From assembly GCA_030323885.1 (NCBI GenBank), contig CM059189.1, forward strand, positions 51,681,661 through 51,745,660: a stretch of DNA of 64,000 bases. Direction: 5' to 3'. Shown here piece after piece: positions 21,170 through 31,564 of this stretch. Under the pieces are notes generated by a model, which did not search any database, had not been told where the DNA came from, and saw nothing but the letters and a program-made list of their open reading frames with translations. How positions within the stretch are numbered: position 1 is the stretch's first letter; each line of letters begins with the position of its first letter. The position numbers were made by a program, and so were the translations under genes. This DNA is from Branchipolynoe longqiensis. Its lineage: Eukaryota; Annelida; Polychaeta; Phyllodocida; Polynoidae.

Positions 21170-21480
21170 CACTGAGGGTGGGGGCGCGCATCCGTGTGTC
21201 AGTGTAAGGGGCGGTCACGTGACGTTGTAGCGTCACGTGACATGTCCGATCAATGGGTGCTGATTTACTGCGGCGACCAGAGAACGCCGCTGAATCGGCT
21301 TTCCTCTTTTATCCAAGCGGAAACACGTATGCGCGTCCCCGTTAGGGGGCCAGCTGCCAGACTCGATTGCAATTAGCGGCTTACCTAATTGTCTATTGTG
21401 CTAATTGGCTTGCACGAGGAGCGCCGCCTGTCGAGGCCCCGTGGAACTAACGAACGAACCCTCGATACCCTCCGGGACTG
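21170..21480. other. GC-rich unique island, candidate regulatory DNA
   Basis: Not part of a recognised repeat. Besides the E-box pair it has GCAATTAGCG, CCTAATTGTC and GCTAATTGGC (21367-21413), three homeodomain-type cores within 50 bp. No credible coding frame. Confidence 0.35.
21213..21242. promoter_or_regulatory. paired TCACGTGACG E-box palindromes
   Basis: GGTCACGTGACG (21213-21224) and CGTCACGTGACA (21231-21242) are inverted copies of GTCACGTGAC, 18 bp apart. This is the CLEAR/USF-type E-box. Regulatory function is inferred from motif only. Confidence 0.4.
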
Positions 21481-21763
21481 GTGCACATTTTACTATTTGT
21501 ACTATTTGTAATTAACTTGTCGCATAATTTAAAATATCAAGTGGCTATGGCAAAGAACATAAAATTTACCCCTATTAGCATATATGCAAAATAACTACTG
21601 ATACTGCATGTAAGTGCATCAATCCATTACACGATATACATATGGCTCCTATCATTACTTTTTTTTTACTACTGGTGAAGAGAGGCATCAGTATCTCGTC
21701 ATAATCATTGGTTAAAAATGTAGCTTAAGTTTAATCATCTGTTATTTATCACTATCAGCTTAG

Positions 21764-21866
21764 TTCATTTCCCCAGCATGTCGAAATTTTTTCGCCAGCT
21801 TTTAATTTTATATAGGGTTGGTCTTCACCCCTGTACTAAAAGTATGGGGTGAATCTTTGATCTAAT
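21764..21866 (-). mobile_element. MULE-like MITE, terminal fragment
   Basis: CCCCAGCATGTCGAAATTTT, TTCGCCAGCTTTTAATTTTA and the terminal GGGGTGAATCTTTGATCTA match the end of copy 2 at 4555-4635. Confidence 0.8.
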
Positions 21867-21869
21867 TAT

Positions 21870-22160
21870 ATAGATATACATGTATAAATCAATGTAAATA
21901 TACATCTATACTATGTATTTAATTCAGATATATATATGGCATAGATAGACGTATAGTGTATATGTATGCACATATACATTACATACATATATATATTTAT
22001 AAATGTATACATATACATAAATATACACATAAATATATACATATACATATACATATATAAATACATATGCATATGCACATTCACATGCATATGCACACGT
22101 ACCTACACATACACATGTACATATAGATAGACATGTACATGTATATATGTATATATATTC
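21870..22160. repeat. AT-rich TATACA/ATACAT low-complexity tract
   Basis: Repeated ACATATAC, ATGCATATGC and TATATA words. No gene. Confidence 0.8.
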
Positions 22161-22198
22161 TATCTATATGAAATACCTATTTTTTCAAAGTTGTGTCT

Positions 22199-22425
22199 TG
22201 TGGTAAGATCTAAGTTCACGCCAGGACGAGTACTGACTTGTGCCAGTGCACATAGATGGCGACTTTATGGTACGGCCTCATTAGGATGCCGAATCACCAG
22301 CACCATGGAGCGATATCCCACTCAGTCACATTATCCTGCTATATCCTGGTAACCATGAGCGCCATGGAAGGTGGTGACAAGCATGCAGTGTGTACGTCTT
22401 TGGATTGACTTGACCTAAGGGTCAA
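22199..22425 (-). mobile_element. SINE-1, diverged copy
   Basis: Blocks in reverse order of the family: AAGATCTAAGTTCACGCCAG, GTACTGACTTGTGCCAGTGC, GATATCCCACTCAGTCACAT, and TTGGATTGACTTGACC. It lacks the head and has many substitutions. Confidence 0.75.
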
Positions 22426-22429
22426 GTCA

Positions 22430-23240
22430 ATCCAATGTCCTCATGCTAGCGTAGCAGTATTATACAGGTATAACACATTATGATACATGTATAACACACA
22501 TATTATACACGTGTAATACATGTATGATATATGCATAATAGATGCATAGTACATGTATGGTACATGTATGATGCATGCATAATATGTGTATAACACATGT
22601 ATAATATATGTATACCAATGTATTATGCCACATAATGTGTTATACTACATCCACAACACGTGCATAATACATGTATAACACATGTATAATACATGTGTAA
22701 TGTGTGTATTATACCACACAATGCATTATACTACACCCACAACATGTGTATAATGCATGTATAACACATGCATGATATATGTATACTGATGTATTATACC
22801 ACATAATGAGTTATACTACATCCACATCACGTGCATAATACATGTATAACACATGTATACTACATGTATACTGGTGTATTATACCACACAATGCATTATA
22901 CTACAGCACAACATGGGTATAATACATGTATAACACATGTATAATACATGTATACTGATGTATTATACCACATGATGTGTTATACTACATCAACAACATG
23001 TGTATAATACATGTATACCACATGTATAATACATGTATACTGGTGTATTATACCACACAATGAGTTATACTACACCCACAACACATATATAATACATGTA
23101 GAACATATATGATACATGTATACTAATGTATTTTACCTCATAATGCATTATACTACACCCACAACACGTGTATAATACATGTATAATACATGTTATGATA
23201 CATGCATAATACCTGTCATTAGTATTATACATGTCTTAAT
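22430..23240. repeat. ~85-bp AT-rich array with palindromic ACATGTAT words
   Basis: TGTATTATACCACA-type unit starts occur near 22617, 22706, 22790, 22874, 22960, 23045 and 23128, giving a period of about 84-90 bp. Each unit holds TTATACTACAYCCACAACA and several ACATGTATAATACATGT palindromes, so single strands could form cruciforms. The zone continues in a less regular form to about 23600. Confidence 0.88.
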
Positions 23241-23605
23241 AATGTTATGACACATGTTGCAATGCATCTTGTAATGATGTTATGGTACATATTTTAATAA
23301 TGTTATGATACATGATATAATATATGTTGCAATACATCTTGTAACAGATGCATACTACATGTATAATGCATATATAGCACATGTATATTACTCGTATAAT
23401 AGTATTATACTTAATGCACTTATAATACATGTAATTGTAAAATACATGTCTGATACACACATAATTCACTATAACACACGTATAATACAGGCATAACACT
23501 ACCATAATACGACCATAATACATGTAGAATACATGCATGCATGTGTATATAGTGCTGTGCATCACATATATGGTGCACACATGATATAGTTCATACAACA
23601 TGGAC
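23240..23605. repeat. degenerate continuation of ATGTAT-rich array
   Basis: ACATGT/TAATAC words continue without a clear period. A 120-residue minus-strand frame here (Tyr/Cys/Met/His-rich) is compositional. Confidence 0.7.
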
Positions 23606-23659
23606 ATCGCTATTGCACCATGTCAATGTTATTTACATCCTCCCTCCGTCACATCGCAC

Positions 23660-24012
23660 GACCAGACGGGATGGTCGAGTGAGTTGAGCGTTTGTCTCCT
23701 GTTTTGGGAGATGGGGGGATTCGAACCCATGGGTTGTTGGGTTCGAACCCTGGTTGAGTCAAACCAATGACTTAAAAATTGATACTTGTCGCTTCCTAGT
23801 CGGGCGCTCGGCATTATTCGGATAGGGCAAGGATTGATTGGACCAGTGTCAGGATATTGTGACTGAGTGGGATATCAGGTCATGATGCTGGTGGCCTGGT
23901 CTCCCAATGGGGCAACACTATAAAGTCACCATGAGTGCGCACTGTCACAAGTCGGTACTCGTCCTGACAATACATTAGATGTTGCTAGGACGTAAAACAA
24001 CAAACAAACAAT
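23660..24012 (+). mobile_element. SINE-1, full length (Ser-like head, AACAAC tail) with 13-bp target duplication
   Basis: Begins GACCAGACGGGATGGTCGAG with TGAGTTGAGCG, resembling the A-box side of tRNA-Ser. It has a doubled GGTTCGAACCC B-box region and ends GTTGCTAGGACGTAAAACAA. CGTCACATCGCAC (23647-23659) and CGTCACGTCGCAC (24013-24025) flank it: a 13-bp target duplication with one mismatch. Confidence 0.93.
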
Positions 24013-24314
24013 CGTCACGTCGCACTGCCCCGAGTGGCAGCATGGTGGACTCGTGTTTGTCGAGGCTTGAGGCTGGGTTTGTCAGCACTCAGGAGTTCCG
24101 TCTTTATAGTATAAGCTGTCTAAGCCGGCGAGGTCTCCGCCTTTTATGGTAAATGCCATTTCCGGATCCTTCAGCATTAAAAGGGCAGACTGTAGGTAAA
24201 TATGCCAGATCGTCGCTTTCCGTTATGGCGCCTGAGAACGGCTCTGCTAGTGAGGACGCTTCAATTAAATTTACATTAGGACACATTTTTTTTTTTTTAA
24301 GAAAAGAAAAAAAA

Positions 24315-24620
24315 GTTGGTGATCGTCCTTTTGATCAGACAGATCAGGGTCGGGCGGGCGGTTTGATATTTTTATCTTTTATTTGTCTGGCATATAATGT
24401 CGACGTAATACGTAAGCAGACGCAATGGCTGAATGAGTTGAGCATCCGTCTCCCTTTCTGGTAGGTCGTGGGATTCAAACTCCTGGGTTCGCACCCTGGC
24501 TGAGTCAAACCAATGACTTAAAAAGTGATGCCTGTCGATACCTAGTATCACTTTTTATTTTAAATTTGTTCAAAATCAAGAGCGAGCGATTTTTAGGCAC
24601 GGCCGGGGGACGATCACCAA
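24315..24620. mobile_element. element W, copy 1 (TTGGTGATCGTCC inverted ends)
   Basis: GTTGGTGATCGTCC at 24315-24328 is mirrored by GGACGATCACCAA at 24608-24620. Interior includes GGGCGGGCGGTTTGATATTT and GAGCGAGCGATTTTTAGGCA. A SINE-1 head fragment is nested at 24418-24545. A related element is at 45472-45984. Confidence 0.65.
24418..24545 (+). mobile_element. SINE-1 head fragment (Ser-like type)
   Basis: GCAGACGCAATGGCTGAATG, AGTTGAGCATCCGTCTCC, then TGGGTTCGCACCCTGGCTGA and the first part of the body. The rest is missing. Confidence 0.8.
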
Positions 24621-24785
24621 TTTTTATTTTATTTGACCTTATGTATATTCAGATTTAGGATCCAAGGACCCCCCCCCCTCCCTTTATTATGCTTCTTTTG
24701 TGTTTTGTTTGTTAACCTCTGGGTGCAGACCGCAGTGCCGACCTCGGAGTTCCAGACAGAGGCCCCAGGTCTATTGGTTGTTGAT

Positions 24786-25113
24786 TGGTTGTTGGAGTTT
24801 TACATACTGGCAACATCTAAGGTCATATTACCAGGACAGGTACCGATACATGACAGTGCGCACTGATGGTGACTTTTTACTAGTGCTGCCCGGCTGGGAG
24901 TCAAGGCCGCCAGCACCATGACCCGATATCCTACTCACTCACATTATCCTGACACTAAGCTAACCAGTCCTTGCCCTATCCTTTTATTATTATAATGCTG
25001 AGCGCCTGGCTATGAAGCGACAAGAATAAATTTGTAAGTCATTGGTTTGCTCGACCCATGGGTTCGAATCCCACGATCTACCAAAACGGGAGACTGATGC
25101 TCAACTCATCCCG
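24786..25113 (-). mobile_element. SINE-1 copy (Ser-like head, CCAAC tail)
   Basis: 3' end GGTTGTTGGAGTTTTACATA at left, and CATGGGTTCGAATCCCACGA with CAAAACGGGAGAC at right. It pairs a serine-like head with the tail normally seen on the other head type. Confidence 0.88.
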
Positions 25114-25339
25114 ACTTCTATGCCGCCCCACAATGCCCTGCGCCGAGAAGTCGGCACTCTGGGGATTCTGGCACCCCTTTTCACTTACCATTGAGACGCC
25201 AGGTGGCGCCGTGGGCGGCCATGGAGGTGTCAGGTTGTGACGTCACACAAGTGACAAAACACCCGAGATAAGATTAGCAAATTAACGCTGTACCCTGTAG
25301 ACCCAGCCCTAAGCAACCCCCACCACGCACACCCGCGCA

Positions 25340-26690
25340 CGCACTAACCCCTACTCACGCACTCACGCACTCATACACTCACACACACTCACATACGCAC
25401 ACACTCACATACACTCACACACACTCACACACTCACACACACTCACACACTCACACACTCACACACTCACACACTCACACACTCTCGCACTCACACACTC
25501 ACACACTCACACTCACACACTCACGCACTCACTCACGCACTCACGCACACACACTCACACACTCACGCACTCACACACTCACGCACTCACGCATTCACAC
25601 ACTCATGCACTCACATATTCATACCCACTCACACACTCACACACTCACACACTCACACTCTCGCACTCATGCACTCACGCACTCACATATTCATACCCAC
25701 TCACACACTCACACACTCACACACTCACACACTCACCCACTCACACACTCATGCACTCACACACTCTCACACGCTCACCCACTCACACGCTCACACACTC
25801 ACATACTCACACACACACTCACACACTCACACACTCACACACTCACACACTCACACACTCACACACTCACGCACTCACGCACTCACGCACTCACGCATTC
25901 ACACACTCACGCACTCACATATTCATACCCACTCACACACTCACACACTCACACTCTCGCACTCACACACTCACGCACTCACGCACTCACATATTCATAC
26001 CCACTCACACACTCACACACTCATGCACTCACACACTCACACACTCTCACACACTCACACACTCACACACTCACACACTCACACACTCACATACTCACAC
26101 ACTCACACACTCACACACTCACCCACTCACACACCCACACACTCACCCACTCACCCACTCACACACTCACATACTCACTCACACACTCACACACTCACAC
26201 ACTCACACACTCACACACTCACACACTCACACTTACACACGCTCATGCATGCACACAATACATATATACTTAGATGCACACCTGCTCACACGCTCACCCC
26301 TATTCACGCAACTCACACTCAGACACTCATACACTCACACACTCACGCACTCACACACACTCACACACTCACACACTCACACACTCATACACTCACACTG
26401 ACGATTCACACACTCACACACTCATGCACTTCCACACCCACGCACTCACACACTCACGCCCTCATGCACTCACACACATGTGCACGCATGCATACACACA
26501 CGCACACTCACCCACGTGTAGACACATACACACATATGCATACACACACTCACACATATGTACACACATGCATACACACACGCACACTCACATCTATGTA
26601 CACACATGCATACACACGTACACTCACATAGATGTACACACACTCACACACACACTCACACACACACACTCACACACACACATACCAGCC
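25340..26690. repeat. 10-bp CACACACTCA array, second locus
   Basis: CACACACTCA units with many CACGCACTCA, CATGCACTCA and CACATATTCATACC variants. A ~100-bp higher-order unit marked by CACATATTCATACCCACTCA recurs at about 25613, 25685, 25917 and 25989. The last ~200 bp change to ACACATGCATACACACACGC. Three overlapping His/Thr-rich frames are artefacts. Confidence 0.95.
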
Positions 26691-26699
26691 CCTGACACC

Positions 26700-26940
26700 T
26701 GCCCGTCACTAATCACAGTGTGCGTGCGGTGGTTTGCTGAGTGCATACCGCGACACCTGTCGGCCTAACGCCAGTTTAAAGTGGCGACTGGCTGCGGGAG
26801 TGCCTGGTGTTAGCGCTGTGTTAGTTAGTCTTTGTTCGGCGGCTTGTCAAAGACAGCGCCATCTAAACCCGGGCAAGCCTCGCCGGCACCCGGCGATATT
26901 ACACGCCGTCCGCCAGAGGGCGTAGCAGCTTTACTGTCTC
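26700..26940. other. GC-rich unique sequence with a CTCF-like motif
   Basis: Contains CGTCCGCCAGAGGGCGTAGC (26907-26926), a partial CTCF-like core. No gene recognised. Confidence 0.4.
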
Positions 26941-26941
26941 A

Positions 26942-27965
26942 CCGAACATGGAGGTTTATTGTCTCATTGAACATGGAGGTTTATTGTCTCACCAAATATG
27001 TAGCGTCATTGTCTCACCGAACATACAGCTTTATTGTATCACTGAACATACAGCTTTATTGTATCACCGAACACACAGCTTTATCGCATCACTGAACATA
27101 CAGCTTTATTGTATCACCGAACACACAGCTTTATTGTATCACTGAACATACAGCTTTATTGTATCACTGAACATACAGCTTTATTGTATCACTGAACACA
27201 CAGCTTTATTGTATCACTGAACACACAGCTTTATTGTATCACTGAACATACAGCTTTATTGTATCACTGAACACACAGCTTTATTGTATCACTGAACACA
27301 CACCTTTATTGTATCACTGAACACACAGCTTTATTGTATCACTGAACATACAGCTTTATTGTATCACTGAACATACAGCTTTATTGTATCACTGAACACA
27401 CACCTTTATTGTATCACTGAACATACATCTTTATTGTATCACTGAACATACATCTTTATTGTATCACTGAACACACAGCTTTATTGTATCACTGAACATA
27501 CACCTTTATTGTATCACTGAACACACAGCTTTATTGTATCACTGAACACACAGCTTTATTGTATCACTGAACACACAGCTTTATTGTATCACCGAACACA
27601 CAGCTTTATTGTATCACTGAACATACACCTTTATTGTATCACTGAACACACAGCTTTATTGTATCACTGAACATACAGCTTTATTGTATCACTGAACATA
27701 CAGCTTTATTGTATCACTGAACATACAGCTTTATTGTATCACTGAACATACAACTTTATTGTATCACTGAACACACAGCTTTATTGTATCACTGAACATA
27801 CATCTTTATTGTATCACTGAACATACAGCTTTATTGCCTCACTGAACATACACCTTTATTGTATCACTGAACACACAGCTTTATTGTATCACTGAACACA
27901 CATCTTTATATGTTCACCGAACAGGCAGCATTAGTGTATCACTGAACATGCAGCTTTATTGTCTC
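26942..27965. repeat. 25-bp tandem array, about 40 units
   Basis: Unit ACAGCTTTATTGTATCACTGAACAT-type (25 bp) with YACAG/CACCT/CATCT variants. The first units, with ATGGAGGTTTATTGTCTCAC, differ from the rest. Confidence 0.96.
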
Positions 27966-27970
27966 ACTAA

Positions 27971-28134
27971 AGACTGAGTCGGCTGTCGGGTCATGGTGCT
28001 GGCAGCCTGATTTCCCAGTGGGGCAGCACTATAAAGTCACCATGAGTCATTGAGTGTGCACTGTCACAAGTCACTACCCATCCTGATATGACCTTAGATG
28101 TTGCCATGATGTAAAACTCCAGCAACTAACTAAC
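27971..28134 (+). mobile_element. SINE-1 3' half
   Basis: From GACTGAGTCGGCTGTCGGGT to GTAAAACTCCAGCAACTAAC. An extra GTCATTGAGT duplication occurs in the CATGAGTCATTGAGTGTGC block. Directly follows the 25-bp array. Confidence 0.85.
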
Positions 28135-28307
28135 TACGGCACCTCCTTATGAGTTATAAGTTATAACTCATATCTCTTGCATTCCAGGCCAGTGTGCTAA
28201 CCATTACACCACATAGGCTCCATGATGTCACCACCCTACCCACGCATACCTATCTAGGCAGCTGCTTGCCTGAGAGGTCATTGCAGACTGTTACACACTG
28301 CATTCTC

Positions 28308-28815
28308 CATTCTCCAAAATGTATAGAGTGTTAACATCAAGTAAGATATTAACACAAACAAGGAAGCGTATTCTTCAGTGTTATGTGTGGTCTACTCTAA
28401 TGTATGGGGCAGAGACATGGACAATCTCTAAGAAAATGTACAAACGTTTAGCAGCATTTGAGATGTGGACTTATCGAAGGATGATGAAGATATCATGGAC
28501 AAAGAAGATCACCAACAAAGAAGTTCTCAGAAAAATTAAAAATTAGAAAAGCTTGTTTGCCACTATACAGACAAAGAAACTTATTTATTTTGGCCACATC
28601 ATTCGTCAGAGTTCAATATACCGTACATTGTTGGAAGGGAAGGTGAATGGCAGCAGAGGGAGAGGGAGACCAAGAACATCATGGTTTACTAATATTTCAC
28701 AGTGGACAGGCTTGAATTATTCACAGTCTATCAGAACAGCACAACATCGGGACAAGTGGAGAACCATTGCATCCAACCCTTGACTAGAGGATGGAACTAT
28801 TGATTGATTGATTGA
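28308..28815 (+). pseudogene. RTE-like LINE 3' fragment (copy 2)
   Basis: Nearly identical to 18612-19109 of the long copy: MYRVLTSSKIL, MYGAETWT and so on, with an in-frame TAG at 28544-28546 (AAAAATTAG). It lacks the extra T of the long copy, so the reading ends in the normal GRGRPRTSW region. Tail TGATTGATTGATTGA. It is 5'-truncated and dead. Confidence 0.92.
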
Positions 28816-28942
28816 CACCCGTCCCCCTAGAATTGTAAGTTATTTAATGCTTACAATGACATATATAGATACAAGAAATGCACTTACAAAGCTACACATA
28901 TATATTACATAAACAGGGTAGATTCAACAACTATACAGCATG

Positions 28943-29000
28943 TTTTGTTTGTTTGTTGTTGTTTTACGTCCTAGCAACATCTAAGGTCATATAAGGACGG
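28943..29000 (-). mobile_element. micro-SINE: SINE-1 3' end only, with 12-bp target duplication
   Basis: 58 bp that, on the minus strand, read CCGTCCTTATATGACCTTAG, ATGTTGCTAGGACGTAAAAC and AACAACAAACAAAC. CTATACAGCATG flanks it exactly (28931-28942 and 29001-29012). Same 5' boundary as the copies at 38818-38875 and 54582-54641. Confidence 0.9.
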
Positions 29001-29229
29001 CTATACAGCATGTAGATTGTACAGAGGATCATGGTCACGAAAACCAGCATCATGGGGGTGTTGAAAATGTGAAATATTTCGGCTAGAGCGAAAATCAAAC
29101 CCACACCGGGCCAGTGCGTTAATCATTACACCACCCAGGCTCCCAGATGTCACCACCCTACCCACACCCACGCCTACCTCTGCGGCTCCTTGCCCGAGAG
29201 GTCAGTGCAGGCTACTACACTCACTACCT

Positions 29230-29660
29230 TTGAGTTTGACCATACCTGTTCCCACAACCAAGTGGGGCGTGACGGTGAGGCCCCGGGGGGTGAGGAGGGG
29301 AGGGGGGGGGGGGAGGGATTGGGGCAGACACAGAGAAGGCTTTTATTATGGGCGACGTGCAGGTGAAGACGAGGCGCGGCTGTGCGACTGCGCGCCCTCT
29401 GGCGGGCAGTACAAACACTACTTTATATGCGCGGTACTGGCCCGCCCTGGTGCCCGGAGTGCCGTCCTCCTCCCATATGTATGAGGTGGTTAACGATCAG
29501 ACGCACGCCCCAAATATCGCCCACTTAAACAAAGCTGACCCCCACCCCCACCCCCACCCCCACCCCAACAACCCACCTATAATAATGCACAGACACTTTA
29601 TAACCATTCACTACCGCCTAATATAGCACAGTGATGCACTGTCAGTAACGCGTTTATTTC
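29230..29660. other. GC-rich unique sequence with G- and CCCCCA tracts
   Basis: Contains a G-rich run at 29281-29320, CGCGCCCTCTGGCGGGC (29390-29406; CTCF-like on the minus strand) and a (CCCCCA)n run at 29539-29564. No gene recognised. Confidence 0.5.
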
Positions 29661-29946
29661 AAGTTGCGTAGTCCGAGGGTTTTGAGTTTAACTCATTTTT
29701 CTGAGGTAAATAAATTAAAATAAATTGTTAAATTCTACCATATTTTAGTTTGAAGTAACTTTGATTCAAAATGGTTAACTTTTGAGATATTTGAAGTGCA
29801 AACATGTCAAAATAATTTTGGCAAGCATGCCAAAACTCTGACTCAAGAGGCTTTAGCATTAATTCTATTGAATTGCCTCAGTGTTCCCTTCTTATGAAGC
29901 GCACTAGTATCGAGGTCAGATACGCAGAATAAAATCTAGATAATTG

Positions 29947-30568
29947 ATTGGTTGTTGGAGTTTTACGTCCTGGTAACATCTAAGGTCACATCAAGACAGG
30001 TACTGACTTGTGAAAGTGCATACTCATGGCAACTATATAGTGCTGCCCCACTGAGAGACCAGGCCACAAACACCATGACCTGATATCCCATTCAGTCACA
30101 TTATCCTGACACTGAGCCAACCAGTGATTGCCCTATCCTAATAATGCCGAGCACTTGGATAGGTAGGAACAAGTATCCTCTCCCGCAAGCCGACACGACA
30201 CCCAAGTAGATGTACAAAGTAGGCTAAGGTATCATACTAGTCAAACTAGACACAAATTCTGGAGAAAAAAACCCACAAAAACCAACACCCAAAATCACGA
30301 GACTGGCCTGAGCTGAAACAGGTAAAAACCCTGGGCAAAGGATCAGAACAAAAACAGCATCACAGCTGTCCAGCATTGAAAACAAGTGCCCTCGCGGGGG
30401 CTTATGCGTTGTGGGCAGGGTAAATACTTTGTCACCAAGAAAATATAAAAAATATAATTCTTAAGTCATTGGTTTGACTCGACGAGGGTTCGAATCCATG
30501 GGTTCGAATCCCACGATCTACCAGAGCGGGAGATGAGCGCTCAACTCATTCGGCCATCCCGTCTGGTC
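29947..30568 (-). mobile_element. SINE-1 (Ser-like head, CCAAC tail) with 9-bp target duplication and an insertion
   Basis: AGATAATTG flanks it (29938-29946, 30569-30577). 3' end ATTGGTTGTTGGAGTTTTAC at left, and GGTTCGAATCCCACGATCTA with GGCCATCCCGTCTGGTC at right. Between about 30177 and 30448 a foreign block replaces the normal AATTTTTAAGTC junction. Confidence 0.9.
30177..30448. mobile_element. unidentified ~270-bp insertion in SINE-1
   Basis: Starts CTCTCCCGCAAGCCGACACG and contains GCCCTCGCGGGGGC (a GC hairpin) near 30390-30403, followed by GCTTATGCGTTGTGGGCAGG. No inverted ends or clear target duplication was found. The hairpin near the 3' end raises a weak Helitron possibility. Confidence 0.4.
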
Positions 30569-30734
30569 AGATAATTGTTTTGATTTAGACAAGTTTATGC
30601 TTCATCGGATTATGCAGCTTTAATGTAACCTGTTCCCGTCGGGCGGCGGAGACAATTGGTAATAATCCTTACCTTTTACACCACTCGTTGTCTGTTCCTT
30701 GAAGTCCGCAAATAACCGCACACACCGACGTGCC

Positions 30735-31128
30735 TAGATAAAAGATTCACCCCGTACTTGTAGCAGGGGTGAAAACGAACCCTGTTAGAAAACGTAGTGA
30801 AAGGCTGGGTAAATGAAATGAGCACACACATTCTTAATTTAAGAAGCAAAATATATTATATCTACCCGCTACTTTTGGGTAGAAAAATATAATAAGACAT
30901 GTTATTTAAAGAACGTTAAAAGTGAAACCGACGGCATTCTATGGTCGCCATCTTGTCTTTTTGCATTCTCTCCCATTTCACCAACTCTGTGTCTATATAA
31001 TATTAAGTGGCCATTTGATACTGGAACCAGGGATTCCACTTCCTGTTCCATACAAAAGCAATTTTTGCCCGTATTTAGAATACGTTGTCATTCACCCTAC
31101 TGCAAGTACGGAGTGAACCTTTTATCTA
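30735..31128 (+). mobile_element. MULE-like MITE, copy at 30.7 kb
   Basis: 394 bp with ends TAGATAAAAGATTCACCCC and GAGTGAACCTTTTATCTA. Contains GGTCGCCATCTTGTC (YY1-like variant). The 9 bp on either side do not match (CGACGTGCC/ACCTAGTCA), so the target repeat is lost or the flanks were rearranged. Confidence 0.85.
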
Positions 31129-31140
31129 ACCTAGTCAATA

Positions 31141-31474
31141 CCGGGCATGGTGGCAAAATTGGTAGAGCATGGGTCTCGCGTGCGGGACTTCGGGAGCTTG
31201 GTTCCTGGGCGAGTCAAACCGATGACTAACTTATCAAATTGATACTTGTTGCTCGGCATTAATAGGATAGGACAAGGACTGGTTAGCTCAGTGTTAGGAT
31301 AATGTGATTGAACAGGATATCAGGTCATGGTGATGGTGGCCTGGTCTCCCAGTGGCACAGCACTATAAATAAAGTCACTATGGGTGCGTACTGTCAAAAG
31401 TCTGTATCTAGGCTACCCATCCTGATATGACCTTAGATGTTGCCAGGACGTAAAACTCCAACACCTAACCAACC
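31141..31474 (+). mobile_element. SINE-1, full length (GGTAGAGCG-like head)
   Basis: Begins CCGGGCATGGTGGCAAAATT with GGTAGAGCATGGG. The B-box region is decayed (GGAGCTTGGTTCC). Ends GGACGTAAAACTCCAACACC. Confidence 0.88.
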
Positions 31475-31564
31475 TTTTATCTACCACCTGCCGGGCTGGT
31501 CCCTTCTGGCCGCGAACAAGATGGCGGCTGATGGGACGCAGGGTGCCGAACGCCACCTGCTGCT

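Larger units (their letters stand above)
28140..29222 (-). mobile_element. SINE-4 cluster (tRNA-Gln-like), interrupted by a LINE fragment and a micro-SINE
   Basis: Two minus-strand units. The first (28175-28297) keeps CATTCCAGGCCAGTGTGCTA, ACCATTACACCACATAGGCT and CTTGCCTGAGAGGTCATTGC. The second (28817-29222) keeps CTAGAATTGTAAG, AATCATTACACCACCCAGGC and GAGAGGTCAGTGCAGG. Between them is the RTE-like fragment, and inside the second is the 58-bp SINE-1 end at 28943-29000. Confidence 0.8.
29662..30619 (+). mobile_element. TTAA MITE split by a SINE-1
   Basis: Starts AGTTGCGTAGTCCGAGGG and ends CATCGGATTATGCAGCT, with TTAA on the right (30620-30623). The interruption 29947-30568 is a SINE-1 with its own 9-bp duplication AGATAATTG. 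Confidence 0.85.

Noticed and set aside
25605..26768. Several overlapping 160-320-residue His/Thr-rich frames
   Set aside because: Same satellite unit as at 2.6 kb; all three frames are open because of composition.
26942..27965. CRISPR array
   Set aside because: Units are contiguous 25-bp repeats with no unique spacers, in eukaryotic repeat-rich DNA.
30726..31137. 9-bp target duplication for the MITE at 30.7 kb
   Set aside because: CGACGTGCC and ACCTAGTCA do not match, so this copy was not used as evidence for target length.
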